From: Evtepia gabavorous
Lineage (GTDB): Bacteria; Bacillota; Clostridia; Oscillospirales; Oscillospiraceae
Length of the DNA: 64,000 nucleotides
Reading direction: 5' to 3'
Assembly: GCF_003425665.1 (NCBI RefSeq)
Contig: NZ_QQRQ01000001.1
Location: forward strand, 1-64,000
Shown here: positions 33,688 to 42,738 of the stretch, piece by piece
How the letters are laid out: each line of letters begins with the position of its first letter
Numbering within the stretch: the stretch's first letter is position 1
Notes under the pieces: generated by a model
The model's input: only the letters and a program-made list of their open reading frames with translations
What the model was told of the DNA's origin: nothing
Databases searched by the model: none
Made by a program: the position numbers and the translations under genes

Positions 33688-34820
33688 CAGGTTCCGCAGA
33701 AGAGGGTGCCCAGCAGGGATTGATAGACAGCCCAAAGGGTCAGCCTGGGGACCTCCTCTTGGGCCACCAGGGGGAGCTTTTGATTCTCTTTCCCATCCAC
33801 CAGGACGGTGAGGCTTCCCAGCTCCTGCCCCTTCTCCACCGGGGCCTGGAGGGTGTCCGGGAGGGAAAGGGTGGTGGAGACCTTGCCTGCCTCGGCCTTG
33901 GGAAGGAGAATTTGGCTCTCCTGGGTGAGCACCGGCTGCACGCTGTCGGCGGTGCCCAGGGTGACGGGAATGGGGGAGATGGGCTCGGAGGGGGCTACTG
34001 TGACCAGGGAATATCCCGCGAAGCCGTAGTTGAGCAGCGCCTTGGCGGTTTCAAATCGGTCCGCAGAGGTGGGGGAGCCCAGCACCACGGCGATGAGCTC
34101 CATCCCGTCCTTTTCCGCGGTGGCGGAGACACAGTAGAGGGCGGCGTCGGTGGAGCCGGTTTTCAGACCGGTGGCCCCCTCGTAGAATCGGATGAGCTTG
34201 TTGGTGTTGGCCAGCTGGAAGGTTCCGTCCCGAAGGGTGTCCATCCAGATGGTGGTGTAGGTGCGGATATCCGGGTGGTTTTGGATCAGCGCCCGGGACA
34301 TGAGGGCGATGTCATAGGCAGAGGAGTGATGTCCCTCGGCAGGCAGACCGGTGCAGTTGACAAAGACGGTGTTTTCCATGCCCAGCTCCGCCGCTCTGGC
34401 GTTCATCTTTTCCACAAAGGTGCTCTCGCTGCCGGCCAGGTATTCCGCCATGGCCACACAGGCGTCGTTGCCGGAGGCCACGGCGATGGCCTTGAGCATG
34501 TCATGGACGGAGAACGATTCCCCCTCCTTCATGTAGACCTGCGAGCCTCCCATACCCGCCGCGGTGGCGGAGACGGGGACCATGGTTTCCTTGGTGATGG
34601 TGCCCTCTTCCAGGGCCTCCATGATGAGGAGCATGGTCATTACCTTGGTGACGCTGGCCAGCTCCAGGGGATCGTGGGCGTGCTCCTCATACAGGACCTG
34701 GCCTGTGGTCTTCTCCATGAGCAGAACGGCCTTGGCGTTGACCTCCGGCCCCGCCGCCTGGGCGGGGAGGAGGCCCCCGCACAGGACCAGACAGAGAAAG
34801 GTGGCGAAGAATTTCTTCAT
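33687..34820 (-). CDS. D-alanyl-D-alanine carboxypeptidase (penicillin-binding protein, DacF type)
   Basis: 377 aa. Signal peptide 1-22 (cleavage near AQAA). Catalytic motifs in order: SVTK (SxxK, about residue 57), SGN (about 117) and KTG (LKTGSTDAALY, about 220). A C-terminal beta domain (about 275-360) is followed by an amphipathic tail (LWAVYQSLLGTLF) suited to membrane association. It trims the terminal D-Ala of peptidoglycan stem peptides. Monocistronic, convergent with the MerR-like gene. Confidence 0.95.
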   Translation of the reverse strand: MKKFFATFLCLVLCGGLLPAQAAGPEVNAKAVLLMEKTTGQVLYEEHAHDPLELASVTKVMTMLLIMEALEEGTITKETMVPVSATAAGMGGSQVYMKEGESFSVHDMLKAIAVASGNDACVAMAEYLAGSESTFVEKMNARAAELGMENTVFVNCTGLPAEGHHSSAYDIALMSRALIQNHPDIRTYTTIWMDTLRDGTFQLANTNKLIRFYEGATGLKTGSTDAALYCVSATAEKDGMELIAVVLGSPTSADRFETAKALLNYGFAGYSLVTVAPSEPISPIPVTLGTADSVQPVLTQESQILLPKAEAGKVSTTLSLPDTLQAPVEKGQELGSLTVLVDGKENQKLPLVAQEEVPRLTLWAVYQSLLGTLFCGT

Positions 34821-34901
34821 AGAAGGACCTCCTGGTGATCTCGGTTGTCTCCACTCTATGTCTGGACAGGGAGAAGTATGCAGGAAAGACCCCTGTCATT
34901 G

Positions 34902-34937
34902 AAAAAAGAGAAACCCCGCCGGTTTGCCCGGCGGGGC
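34902..34937 (-). terminator. Intrinsic terminator of the phosphohexomutase operon
   Basis: CCCCGCCGG / CCGGCGGGG with loop GCAAA, then TTTCTCTTTTTT on the minus strand. Confidence 0.9.
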
Positions 34938-34950
34938 GAGGGAAAGGAGG

Positions 34951-36687
34951 TCAATCGGCCCAATGCCGCAGGGTCTCGGCCCAGGCGGTGTATTGCTCCA
35001 CTTTTCTTTGGCAGTCAGCGCTGTCGGTGCCGGAGGCCAAAACATAGACTTTGATCTTGGGTTCGGTGCCCGAGGGACGGACCACCAGGGTGGTGCCGTC
35101 GGCCAGCTGGTATCCCAGCACGTTGGACCCTGCCAACTCCATGGCGGTAGTCTCTCCTGTGGCAGTGTCCCGTTCGGTGCCGGTCTGGTAGTCCCGCTGG
35201 AGGCAGACCGTGGTGCCCGCGATCTGGTCGGGGGGTGTCTGCCGGAGAGCAGCCATGATGGCCTGCATTTTGCCCATGCCCTCCAGGCCGGGCATCACCA
35301 GGTTCAGGGTGTTTTCGCCATAATAGCCGTATGTCTCATAAATGGCCTGGAGAGCGTCCAGCAGGGTCATGCCCCGGGCGGCGTACCAGGCGGTCATCTC
35401 CGTGAGCAGAAGGGCGGCGGTAACCGCGTCCTTGTCCCGGACGTAGTCGCCGATCATGTAGCCGATGGACTCCTCATAGGAGAAGATCACGTGGCCCTGG
35501 CCGGCGGCCTCCAGCTGGTTTTTCTTTTCCGCCATGAACTTAAAGCCGGTGAAGGTGTTGTAGCACCGCACCCCATTGGCCTCGGCCACCACCTGGGCCA
35601 GCTGGGTGGTCACCAGAGACTTGAGGGCCACCGGGTTCTCCGGCAGGGTCCCCGCCCGGCGCTTGGCGCCGATGAGGTAGTCCAGCAGGAGCACCCCGGT
35701 CTGATTGCCGGAGATCTGGACATAGTCTCCCTTCCGGTCCTTTACCTGAATGGCCACTCGGTCCGCGTCGGGGTCGGAGCCCAGGATCAGCTGGGCGTCC
35801 ACCTCCTTGGCCAGCTTCTGGGCCAGGGCAAAGCTCTCGGGGGTCTCCGGGTTGGGGGATTTCACGGTGGGGAAGGTGCCGTCAATGACCATCTGTTCCG
35901 GCACGCAGTGCAGGTACCGGATGCCCAGCTGCTCCAGCACATAGGGAATCTGCTGGTATCCCGTGCCGTGGAAGGGGGTGTAGACCATGCGGAAGGCGTC
36001 GGTCACCTGGGCCACGGCCTGCCTGTCGTTAATCTGATCCAGCACGTGGGAGAGGAATTTGTCATCGGTCTCCCGGCCCAGCAGGGTGATGAGCCCCTGG
36101 GCCCGGGCCTGTTCGTAGTCCATGGTCCTGACATCGTCAAAGACATCCAGGGCCTCCATCTGGGCGGCGATGGCCGCCGCGTGCTGGGGGGGCAGCTGGG
36201 CGCCGTCGGACCAATAGACCTTGTAGCCATTGTACTCCGGGGGATTGTGGCTGGCGGTGACGTTGAGTCCGGCCACACAGCCGTACTCCCGCACGGCGAA
36301 GGAGAGCTCCGGCGTGGGGCGCATGGCCTCAAAAAGGCGCACGGGGATGCCGTTGGCGGCCATCACCCCGGCGGCGGCCCGGGCAAATTCCTGGGAGTGA
36401 ACCCGGCAGTCATAGCAGATGGCCACCCCCTGGGCGGCGGCGGCCGGTCCCTCGGCCAGGATCACCTGGGCAAAGGCCTGGGTGGCATGGCGGATCACAT
36501 GGACGTTCATCCGCCGCAACCCCAGGCCCATCACCCCCCGCAGGCCGGCGGTGCCGAACTCCAGCAGGCCGAAGAACCGGTCTTCCACCTCTTTGGGGTC
36601 GTCGGCAATGGCCTGCAGCTGGGCTTTCTCCTCCGGGGACAGGGCGTCGCTGTGCAGCCAGCGATGGAATTGCTGCTGATAGGACAT
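34951..36687 (-). CDS. Phosphoglucomutase/phosphomannomutase (alpha-D-phosphohexomutase)
   Basis: 578 aa, the PgcA-type length. Motifs in order: FGTAGLRGVMG (N-terminal), TASHNPPEYNGYKVY with the phosphoserine (about residue 145), DPDADR metal loop (about 305), FTGFKFM and EESIGY, and RPSGTEPKIKVY phosphate-binding near the C-terminus. It interconverts hexose 1- and 6-phosphates for glycolipid or wall-polymer synthesis. It follows rlmH by 57 bp without a clear promoter, so the two may be one transcript. Confidence 0.95.
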   Translation of the reverse strand: MSYQQQFHRWLHSDALSPEEKAQLQAIADDPKEVEDRFFGLLEFGTAGLRGVMGLGLRRMNVHVIRHATQAFAQVILAEGPAAAAQGVAICYDCRVHSQEFARAAAGVMAANGIPVRLFEAMRPTPELSFAVREYGCVAGLNVTASHNPPEYNGYKVYWSDGAQLPPQHAAAIAAQMEALDVFDDVRTMDYEQARAQGLITLLGRETDDKFLSHVLDQINDRQAVAQVTDAFRMVYTPFHGTGYQQIPYVLEQLGIRYLHCVPEQMVIDGTFPTVKSPNPETPESFALAQKLAKEVDAQLILGSDPDADRVAIQVKDRKGDYVQISGNQTGVLLLDYLIGAKRRAGTLPENPVALKSLVTTQLAQVVAEANGVRCYNTFTGFKFMAEKKNQLEAAGQGHVIFSYEESIGYMIGDYVRDKDAVTAALLLTEMTAWYAARGMTLLDALQAIYETYGYYGENTLNLVMPGLEGMGKMQAIMAALRQTPPDQIAGTTVCLQRDYQTGTERDTATGETTAMELAGSNVLGYQLADGTTLVVRPSGTEPKIKVYVLASGTDSADCQRKVEQYTAWAETLRHWAD

Positions 36688-36744
36688 AGAAAGGCTCCTT
36701 TCTCAGAGGGGGCCGGCAGGATGGAACCCGAGCCCTCCTCCGGA

Positions 36745-37227
36745 CTATTTGTGGTAGCGGGTGCCTGCGGCAATTTGGAAGGCCCGGTAAACCTGCTCCA
36801 GCACCATGACCCGGGCCAGATGGTGGGGAAAGGTCATGGGGGACATGGACAGACGCAGGTGGGCCGCCTCCTTCACTGAGGGGTGCAGGCCGAAGGACCC
36901 GCCAATGATGAGGGTGAGATGGGAGGCCCCTTCCACCATCCACTGCTCCATCTGGGCGGCCAGGGCGGGGCTGGACAGCTGAACTCCCTCCACGCACAGG
37001 GCGATGACCTTGGCGCTTTTGGGGAGCTTGGCCAGAAGGGCCTCCCCCTCCCTGGCCAGCGCCCCCTCCACCTGGGTGGGGGTGGGGTGCTCCGGCAGCC
37101 GGACCTCCGGCAGCTCTGTGACAGTGAGCTTGCAGAAGGCCCCCAGACGCTTTTGATATTCCGCGCAGGCGGCGGAAAAATGCTTCTCTTTCAGCTTGCC
37201 CACGCAGAGCAGTTGGATGTTGACCAT
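36745..37227 (-). CDS. rlmH: 23S rRNA (pseudouridine1915-N3)-methyltransferase
   Basis: 160 aa SPOUT methyltransferase. Starts VNIQLLCVGKLKEKHF; SAM-knot motifs are LTLIIGGSFGLHPSV and LSMSPMTFPHHLARVMVLEQVYRAF, ending in the invariant YHK. It methylates the pseudouridine at position 1915 of 23S rRNA. ATG 37227 follows AAGGAG; the longer frame has no ribosome site and crosses the murA terminator. Confidence 0.97.
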   Translation of the reverse strand: MVNIQLLCVGKLKEKHFSAACAEYQKRLGAFCKLTVTELPEVRLPEHPTPTQVEGALAREGEALLAKLPKSAKVIALCVEGVQLSSPALAAQMEQWMVEGASHLTLIIGGSFGLHPSVKEAAHLRLSMSPMTFPHHLARVMVLEQVYRAFQIAAGTRYHK

Positions 37228-37253
37228 GGAAGGACTCCTTACAAGATGGTACG

Positions 37254-37288
37254 AAGAAAAGTGGACGGCAGGCCTGCCCGCCGTCCAC
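37254..37288 (-). terminator. Intrinsic terminator of murA
   Basis: GTGGACGGC / GCCGTCCAC stem on the minus strand followed by TTTTCTT. It lies between murA and rlmH, so rlmH relies on read-through or an unrecognised promoter. Confidence 0.75.
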
Positions 37289-37344
37289 AGACGAAGTGAC
37301 ACATTCCGTCTCCCGGACAGGGGACGGGGCATAGGGGGCGGAAG

Positions 37345-38643
37345 TCAGCCCACACTGTTTCCGCTGCGCCAGTCCTCCTCGGGAATGGCTTCCTCGTGGA
37401 TGTCGGCGCCCAGTTTGGCCAGCTTTTCCACAATGCCTTCATAGCCGCGCTCAATGTGATAGACCTGGTCGATCTCCGTGATGCCGTTGGCGGCCAAGCC
37501 GGCCACGATCATGGCCGCGCCCGCCCGAAGGTCACAGGCACAGACCGGGGCGCCGGTGAGGGCGTGAACCCCTTCGATCACCGCCACCTTGCCGTTGACC
37601 TGGATGTTGGCGCCCATGCGGCGGAATTCATCGGCGTAGCGGTACCGGTTGTCCCAGACACCCTCGTTGAGGATGCTGGTCCCCTCGGCCAGGCACAGCA
37701 CCGCGGCAATCTGAGGCTGCATATCGGTGGGGAAGCCGGGGTAGGGCATGGTCTTTACATTGGTGCTGGTGAGCTTGCCCGACCGGCGGACGATGAGGGC
37801 GTCCCCATCCTCCTGAATCTCCACCCCCATCTCCACCAGCTTGGCGGTGATGCAGTCCAGATGCTTGGGAATGACGTTGTTGATGCGGACCTCGCCGCCG
37901 GCGGCGGCCACGGCGGTCATATAGGTGCCCGCCTCGATCTGGTCGGGGATGATGGAGTAGAAGCCGCCCCGGAGCTTTTCCACCCCTCGGACCTTGATGA
38001 CGTCGGTCCCGGCCCCCATGATGTCAGCCCCCATGGAGTTGAGGAAGTTGGCCAGGTCCACGATATGGGGTTCCTTGGCGGCGTTTTCGATGATGGTCAG
38101 GCCATCCGCCAGGGCGGCGGCCAGCAGAATATTCATGGTGGCCCCCACCGATACCACGTCCAGATAGATCTGGGCGCCGTGGAGGCGGCCTGTGGGGGAG
38201 GCGGCGTAAATAAAGCCGTTTTCCACCTGAATCTCCGCCCCCATGGCGGAAAAACCCTTCAGGTGCTGGTCAATGGGCCGCACCCCCAGGTCACAGCCGC
38301 CGGGAGGGGGCACCTCGGCCCGGCCGAAGCGGCCCAGCAGGGCGCCGATGAGGTAATAGGAGGCGCGGATCTGGCGGGCCAGCTCATAGGGGACATTCTG
38401 TTTATAGACATGGGAGCAGTCCAGCTCCACTGTGGTCTGGTTGATCATGCGTACGTTGGCGCCCAGATCCCGCATAATCCCCAGGATCATGGTCACGTCG
38501 CTGATGTTGGGAACATTTTCGATCCGGCAGACTCCGTCCACCAGAAGGGCTGCGGGAAGAATGGCCACAGCGGCATTCTTCGCGCCGCTGATCTCAACCT
38601 CGCCGTGGAGGGGTTTTCCACCGCTGATCACGTATTTTGTCAA
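37345..38643 (-). CDS. murA: UDP-N-acetylglucosamine 1-carboxyvinyltransferase
   Basis: 432 aa. First committed step of peptidoglycan synthesis: transfers enolpyruvate from PEP to UDP-GlcNAc. ISGAKNAAVAILPAALL near the N-terminus holds the catalytic Lys-Asn, and PPPGGCDLGVRPIDQHLKGF (about residues 110-130) the PEP-binding Cys; FPTDMQPQ is the late family motif. The cysteine means it should be fosfomycin-sensitive. Start is TTG at 38643, 7 nt after AGAAGG. A structured RNA (38711-38794) lies in its ~300-nt leader. Confidence 0.96.
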   Translation of the reverse strand: MTKYVISGGKPLHGEVEISGAKNAAVAILPAALLVDGVCRIENVPNISDVTMILGIMRDLGANVRMINQTTVELDCSHVYKQNVPYELARQIRASYYLIGALLGRFGRAEVPPPGGCDLGVRPIDQHLKGFSAMGAEIQVENGFIYAASPTGRLHGAQIYLDVVSVGATMNILLAAALADGLTIIENAAKEPHIVDLANFLNSMGADIMGAGTDVIKVRGVEKLRGGFYSIIPDQIEAGTYMTAVAAAGGEVRINNVIPKHLDCITAKLVEMGVEIQEDGDALIVRRSGKLTSTNVKTMPYPGFPTDMQPQIAAVLCLAEGTSILNEGVWDNRYRYADEFRRMGANIQVNGKVAVIEGVHALTGAPVCACDLRAGAAMIVAGLAANGITEIDQVYHIERGYEGIVEKLAKLGADIHEEAIPEEDWRSGNSVG

Positions 38644-38710
38644 AACGGCACCTTCTTTTATATGGTTCTGAGAAATGAGATAGGTAGCAAAGCAATCAGA
38701 AACGCGAAGC

Positions 38711-38794
38711 CGGGACCGTCTCCGGTTCTCTCTCTATCATATCCGAATTTTCCGGACAAATGTACCCGGATTCGGCGCGGGAGACGGCTGGTCC
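38711..38794 (-). promoter_or_regulatory. Structured RNA element in the murA leader (unclassified)
   Basis: Read on the minus strand, GGACC-AGCC-GTCTCC (38794 to 38780) pairs with GGAGAC-GGTCC (38723 to 38713) to give an 11-bp stem with a 4-nt bulge. It encloses a second hairpin, CCGAAT-CCGG / CCGG-AAA-ATTCGG (38743-38775). The element ends 68 nt before the murA start codon. A second small hairpin (AACAAA/TTTGTT, 38843-38863) lies further upstream. I know no family that fits. The rest of 38644-39208 is AT-rich and has no gene I can support. Confidence 0.6.
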
Positions 38795-38926
38795 GAAAGC
38801 TGCATTCATGTCACCTTCTGTCCCGAAACAGGGACGGAAGGAAACAAACTGTTACACTTTGTTCGAAACCCGGGGCCAAAAAGGAAATTTTGGCGCACGC
38901 TTCGCCCAACGGTGGACATACCACCG

Positions 38927-38955
38927 CCTATAATTTGACCTCATTATAGCATCAA
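38927..38955 (-). promoter_or_regulatory. Possible promoter of the murA leader
   Basis: TTGATG (38950-38955), 17-bp spacer, TATAGG (38927-38932) on the minus strand. A perfect TATAAT (38943-38948) overlaps it but has only a T-run as -35. Which is used cannot be decided. Confidence 0.4.
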
Positions 38956-39208
38956 GGGGCTGAAAAAAAAAGATAAATTTTAACAATTTCTCAGTTTATT
39001 TTGAAAAGAAGATGGGCCGCGCGGCGCCATCGTCCCAGGAAAACGGTGGAAAAGCCTTGGCATATCTACGTTTTTCTCTCCGGGCGCTGCGGCCAAGGGA
39101 AACAAAAAAGAAGGGAAAAATTTCCGATTCTTTTGAAAATTTAGGGGGGAAACTCCAAAAATGACAGCCTGGAAAAGGGGAAAAAGGAGGGATTCCGGCG
39201 AAAATCCC

Positions 39209-39445
39209 TCAGCAGAGCGGGGCGGCGGCGGTCTCCTCCGGCAGCCGGGGCAGGACAAAAAACAGCACCCCTTGGCGGGAGGAAAAGGACTTCACCTCCA
39301 TGGCCGGCGGGATGGGGTGGCGGGCCTTGGCCAGGGCCCGGCGGATGAGGGGAAGGACCGCTTCCTGGGTCAGCGGACGGACCGTGGGAAGCTCGTCGTG
39401 GGAGAAATAGAGCACCGAACCGGTGTCAATGGCGGAAATGGTCAT
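39209..39445 (-). CDS. Small hypothetical protein
   Basis: 78 aa, no family recognised. It starts MTISAIDTGSVLYFSHDELP and ends with a hydrophobic strand (GVLFFVLPRLPEE). AGGAGG lies 6 nt before the ATG and a promoter with perfect TATAAT 35 bp further up, divergent from the NUDIX gene. These signals make it a probable gene despite its size. Confidence 0.6.
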   Translation of the reverse strand: MTISAIDTGSVLYFSHDELPTVRPLTQEAVLPLIRRALAKARHPIPPAMEVKSFSSRQGVLFFVLPRLPEETAAAPLC

Positions 39446-39478
39446 GGGTACCTCCTGAGGGTGGAATGGATGCTCCCC

Positions 39479-39507
39479 ATTATAAAGCACCCTGGGGCCT
39501 GGGGCAA
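39479..39507 (-). promoter_or_regulatory. Promoter of the 78-aa gene
   Basis: TTGCCC (39502-39507), 17-bp spacer, TATAAT (39479-39484) on the minus strand. Confidence 0.65.
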
Positions 39508-39535
39508 ATGTAAAGGTTGCCAGTGGGAAAAGAAG

Positions 39536-39564
39536 TTGGCAGCGGGACGGAAATATGCTATAAT
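39536..39564 (+). promoter_or_regulatory. Promoter of NUDIX-walRK operon
   Basis: TTGGCA (39536-39541), 17-bp spacer, TATAAT (39559-39564), about 95 bp before the NUDIX start codon. Confidence 0.8.
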
Positions 39565-39658
39565 TCTTAGCATCATGGGACTTGCTCTCCCCGGCGGGGC
39601 GCCGCCGCCCCGGGGGAACAGGCCGCCGCACATTCCAGAGAAATCGAGGTACCAGCCA

Positions 39659-40204
39659 ATGGAATTGAAGGAAGAAATGGTCTCCCAGCAGACCGTGTAC
39701 GAGGGGATCATCGTCAATGTCCGCCGGGACAAGGCCCGGCTGTTGGATGGCCGGATCGCCAACCGGGAGGTGGTGGAGCACCCCGGCGGGGTGGCGGTGT
39801 TTGCCATGGACGGGCAGGGCCGGGTGGCGCTGGTCCGCCAGTTCCGTTACCCCCTGGGCGAGGTGACCCTGGAGCTGCCCGCCGGGAAGCTGGAGCCCGG
39901 AGAGGACCCCCGGGCCAGCGGCCTGCGGGAGCTGGCGGAGGAGACGGGACTGACCCCGGGGACCTTCCTGCCTCTGGGCAGCATCGCCTCCTCCCCGGGC
40001 ATTCTGGCCGAGCGGATTCACCTCTTTTTTGCCCGGGATTTGGTCCAGGGGGAGGCCCGCCCCGATGACGGGGAGTTTGTGGAGACCCTCTGGGTTCCCT
40101 ACCAGGATCTGCTGGACATGGCCCGCCGGGGAGAGATTCAGGATGGAAAGACCTTGGCGGGGATTCTCAAGGCGTCCTTCCTGCTGGAGGCGCCCCAAAC
40201 CTGA
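39659..40204 (+). CDS. NUDIX hydrolase (ADP-ribose pyrophosphatase type)
   Basis: 181 aa. The NUDIX box runs from GKLEPGEDPRASGLRELAEETG (GX5EX7REUXEEXGU pattern, about residues 80-102), preceded by VALVRQFRYPLGEVTLELPAG, typical of ADP-ribose pyrophosphatases. It would hydrolyse ADP-ribose to AMP and ribose-5-phosphate. GAGGT lies 9 nt before ATG 39659. It is 20 bp upstream of walR and likely co-transcribed. Confidence 0.93.
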   Translation: MELKEEMVSQQTVYEGIIVNVRRDKARLLDGRIANREVVEHPGGVAVFAMDGQGRVALVRQFRYPLGEVTLELPAGKLEPGEDPRASGLRELAEETGLTPGTFLPLGSIASSPGILAERIHLFFARDLVQGEARPDDGEFVETLWVPYQDLLDMARRGEIQDGKTLAGILKASFLLEAPQT

Positions 40205-40224
40205 GACAAGGGGACAGTGGCGTT

Positions 40225-40935
40225 ATGGAGAAAAAGCAAAAGGTCCTCATCGTCGAGGACGAGAAAAATATTGTGGACATCCTCCGCTTTAACCTGCGCA
40301 AAGAAGGCTATGATACCCTGGAGGCCTTTGACGGCGTCACCGGCCTCCGCCTGGCCCTGGAGGAGAGTCCCGACCTGATCCTGCTGGACCTCATGCTGCC
40401 GGAGATGAACGGCTTTGAGGTGTGCAAGCTCCTCCGGGACAAGGGGAAAAACACCCCGGTGCTGATTATCACCGCCCGGGAGGAGGAGAAGGACAAAATT
40501 CTGGGCCTGGACCTGGGCGCGGACGACTACATCACCAAGCCCTTCTCCGTCCGGGAGCTGATGGCCCGGGTCAAGGCCCATATCCGCCGGGTGGCGCTGA
40601 TCCGGCAGTCCGCGGGAAACCAGGAGGACCGCCTGGATTTTGGCCGTCTGGTGATCCACAAGGAGAGTGCCCAGGCCACCAAGGACGGGGAGAGACTGGA
40701 GCTCACCCAGCGGGAGTTCGAGCTGCTCACCTATCTGGCCTCCCACGCCGGCCGGGTATTCTCCCGGCAGGAGCTGATGGAGCGGGTGTGGAACTATGAG
40801 GGCTATGTGGGGGATGTCCGGGGCGTGGATGTGGCCGTTCGGCGGCTCCGGGAAAAACTGGAGGACGACCCGGCCCAGCCCAAGTACATCATCACCCGCC
40901 GGGGGGCGGGCTACTATTTCCAAAAAGACCTGTGA
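40225..40935 (+). CDS. walR: OmpR-family response regulator (WalR-like)
   Basis: 236 aa. Receiver domain with KVLIVEDEKN (acidic pair), phospho-acceptor Asp in LILLDLMLPEMNG and the switch lysine in YITKPFS; winged-helix effector with LTQREFELLTYLASHAGRVFS and VDVAVRRLREKLEDD. The order regulator-kinase-YycH-YycI identifies this as the essential WalRK-type cell-wall system. Gene symbol is by context and similarity. Confidence 0.9.
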   Translation: MEKKQKVLIVEDEKNIVDILRFNLRKEGYDTLEAFDGVTGLRLALEESPDLILLDLMLPEMNGFEVCKLLRDKGKNTPVLIITAREEEKDKILGLDLGADDYITKPFSVRELMARVKAHIRRVALIRQSAGNQEDRLDFGRLVIHKESAQATKDGERLELTQREFELLTYLASHAGRVFSRQELMERVWNYEGYVGDVRGVDVAVRRLREKLEDDPAQPKYIITRRGAGYYFQKDL

Positions 40936-40962
40936 CCGGGGAAGACAGAGAGGGGGAGGACC

Positions 40963-42738
40963 GTGCTGCGAAGCCTGCACATCAAGCTGGTGCTGATTAT
41001 GATCCTGCTGGTGGTCTGCCTGATGGCCATTGCGGGAGCCTTTCTGATCAACTCCGTCAACCGGTTTTATCTCAATGAGTTTTACACCCAGATGGTGGAG
41101 GTGTTCAGCGAGGACACGGAGTTTGTCCGAGACCTGGTCACCGCCCGGGAGGGGGAGCAGGATGGGGGAGAAGCCATCGACCAGATCCTGCTGGCCAAAA
41201 TGGGTCCGCTGGGGGTGGACGGGAAAAACCGGAATTACTATATCCTGGACGGGGAGACAGCGGAGATCCTGGCCAGCTCCGATGACGACGGTGCCCAGAC
41301 CCTGGAAAAGCTCACCCCCAACCTCCTGATTGCCCTCAATGAGAAGCGGGAGGGAAATGAGAGCGATCTCACCGCCAATTATATGGACCTGGCTCTGCCC
41401 ATCCAACGGGGCGGGCAGGACTATATCATCTATATTCTGGATCAGCGGGCCACGGTGCGGGAGCTCAACAGTCAGCTGTTCCAGCTGATCATTGAGGCCC
41501 TGGCCTTTGGCCTCATTATCTCAGTGCTCCTCTCTTTCCTCCTCTCCCGGGCCATGGTCACGCCCATCCGGGCGCTGACCCGGGGGGCCCAACGGGTGGC
41601 GGAGGGGGATTTTGACCACAAGATCCAGGTGGAGTCCCACGACGAGATCGGGGTGCTCACCAACGCCTTCAACGCCATGGCCGGCCAGCTTCAGTCCACC
41701 CTCCAGGCGGTGGACAGCGAGCGGACCAAGCTCAGCACCCTGTTCCTTCACATGACCGACGGGGTGGTGGCCTTCAACCAGAGCGGAGAGGTCATCCACG
41801 CCAACCCCGCTGCCGAGGAGATGCTGGACATGGAGATTCCCCTGGGGGGAACGGTTACCTACCAGGATCTTTTTGGGGAGATCGCCCCGCTGGAGACCAT
41901 CCTCACCCTGGAGCGGGACTGCCTGGAGAGCGAGACCGTCCGGGGAGAGCGCACGCTGCTGTTCCTCCTGGCGCCCTTTGACCGGGAGAAGCAGGTGGGG
42001 GTGCTGGTGGTGGTCCACGATGTCACCCAGCAGGTGAAGAACGAGACCATGCGCAAGGAGTTTGTGGCCAACGTCTCCCATGAGCTCCGAACCCCCATCA
42101 CCAACATTCGCAGCTATGCCGAGACCCTGGAGGAGAACCCCGACCTGCCCCCGGAGATGACCGGTGACTTTTTGAAGGTGATCCTCAACGAGAGCGACCG
42201 GATGACCCATATTGTCCAGGACCTGCTCACCCTGTCCCGGTTTGACTCGGGGTACAGCCAGCTCAACCTGACCAGGTTCCCCTTTGCGGCGGTATTGGAA
42301 GACAGCTATCAGGCGGTGCGGATCGAGGCCCAACGCCATGGCCACCAGCTCCTACTGGAGGGAACGGAAGGACTGCCCAATGTTCGGGGGGACCGGGAGC
42401 GGATTTTGCAGGTGATTATGAATATCCTCTCCAACGCCATCAAGTATACCCCAGACGGTGGGCGGATTGTCATGTCCGCCGGCGCCGACCGGGAGCGGGT
42501 CTGGCTGGAGGTGGCCGACAACGGCATCGGCATCCCCGACGGGGATCGAGAGCGAATTTTCGAGCGGTTTTACCGGGTGGATAAGGCGCGCTCCCGGGAG
42601 TCCGGCGGTACGGGCCTGGGACTCTCCATTGCCCAGGAGATCATCCGCCAGCATGAGGGCAGCCTCAGCCTGGTGGAGCGGTCCGGCCCCGGCACCACCC
42701 TGCGGATGGAGCTGAAGAGGGAGGGGCCCAAGGGATGA
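40963..42738 (+). CDS. walK: Sensor histidine kinase (WalK-like)
   Basis: 591 aa. Two TM segments (about residues 8-30 and 170-195) bracket a ~140-residue extracellular sensor; then HAMP (ALTRGAQRVAEGDFDHKIQV), PAS (about 255-340), the phospho-acceptor SHELRTPITNIRSYAETLEE (about 370) and the ATPase with NAIKYTPDGGRIVMS and GTGLGLSIAQEI. The start codon is GTG 14 nt after a GGGGGAGGA ribosome site. The stop overlaps the next ATG (ATGA). It monitors wall metabolism in Firmicutes. Confidence 0.92.
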   Translation: MLRSLHIKLVLIMILLVVCLMAIAGAFLINSVNRFYLNEFYTQMVEVFSEDTEFVRDLVTAREGEQDGGEAIDQILLAKMGPLGVDGKNRNYYILDGETAEILASSDDDGAQTLEKLTPNLLIALNEKREGNESDLTANYMDLALPIQRGGQDYIIYILDQRATVRELNSQLFQLIIEALAFGLIISVLLSFLLSRAMVTPIRALTRGAQRVAEGDFDHKIQVESHDEIGVLTNAFNAMAGQLQSTLQAVDSERTKLSTLFLHMTDGVVAFNQSGEVIHANPAAEEMLDMEIPLGGTVTYQDLFGEIAPLETILTLERDCLESETVRGERTLLFLLAPFDREKQVGVLVVVHDVTQQVKNETMRKEFVANVSHELRTPITNIRSYAETLEENPDLPPEMTGDFLKVILNESDRMTHIVQDLLTLSRFDSGYSQLNLTRFPFAAVLEDSYQAVRIEAQRHGHQLLLEGTEGLPNVRGDRERILQVIMNILSNAIKYTPDGGRIVMSAGADRERVWLEVADNGIGIPDGDRERIFERFYRVDKARSRESGGTGLGLSIAQEIIRQHEGSLSLVERSGPGTTLRMELKREGPKG

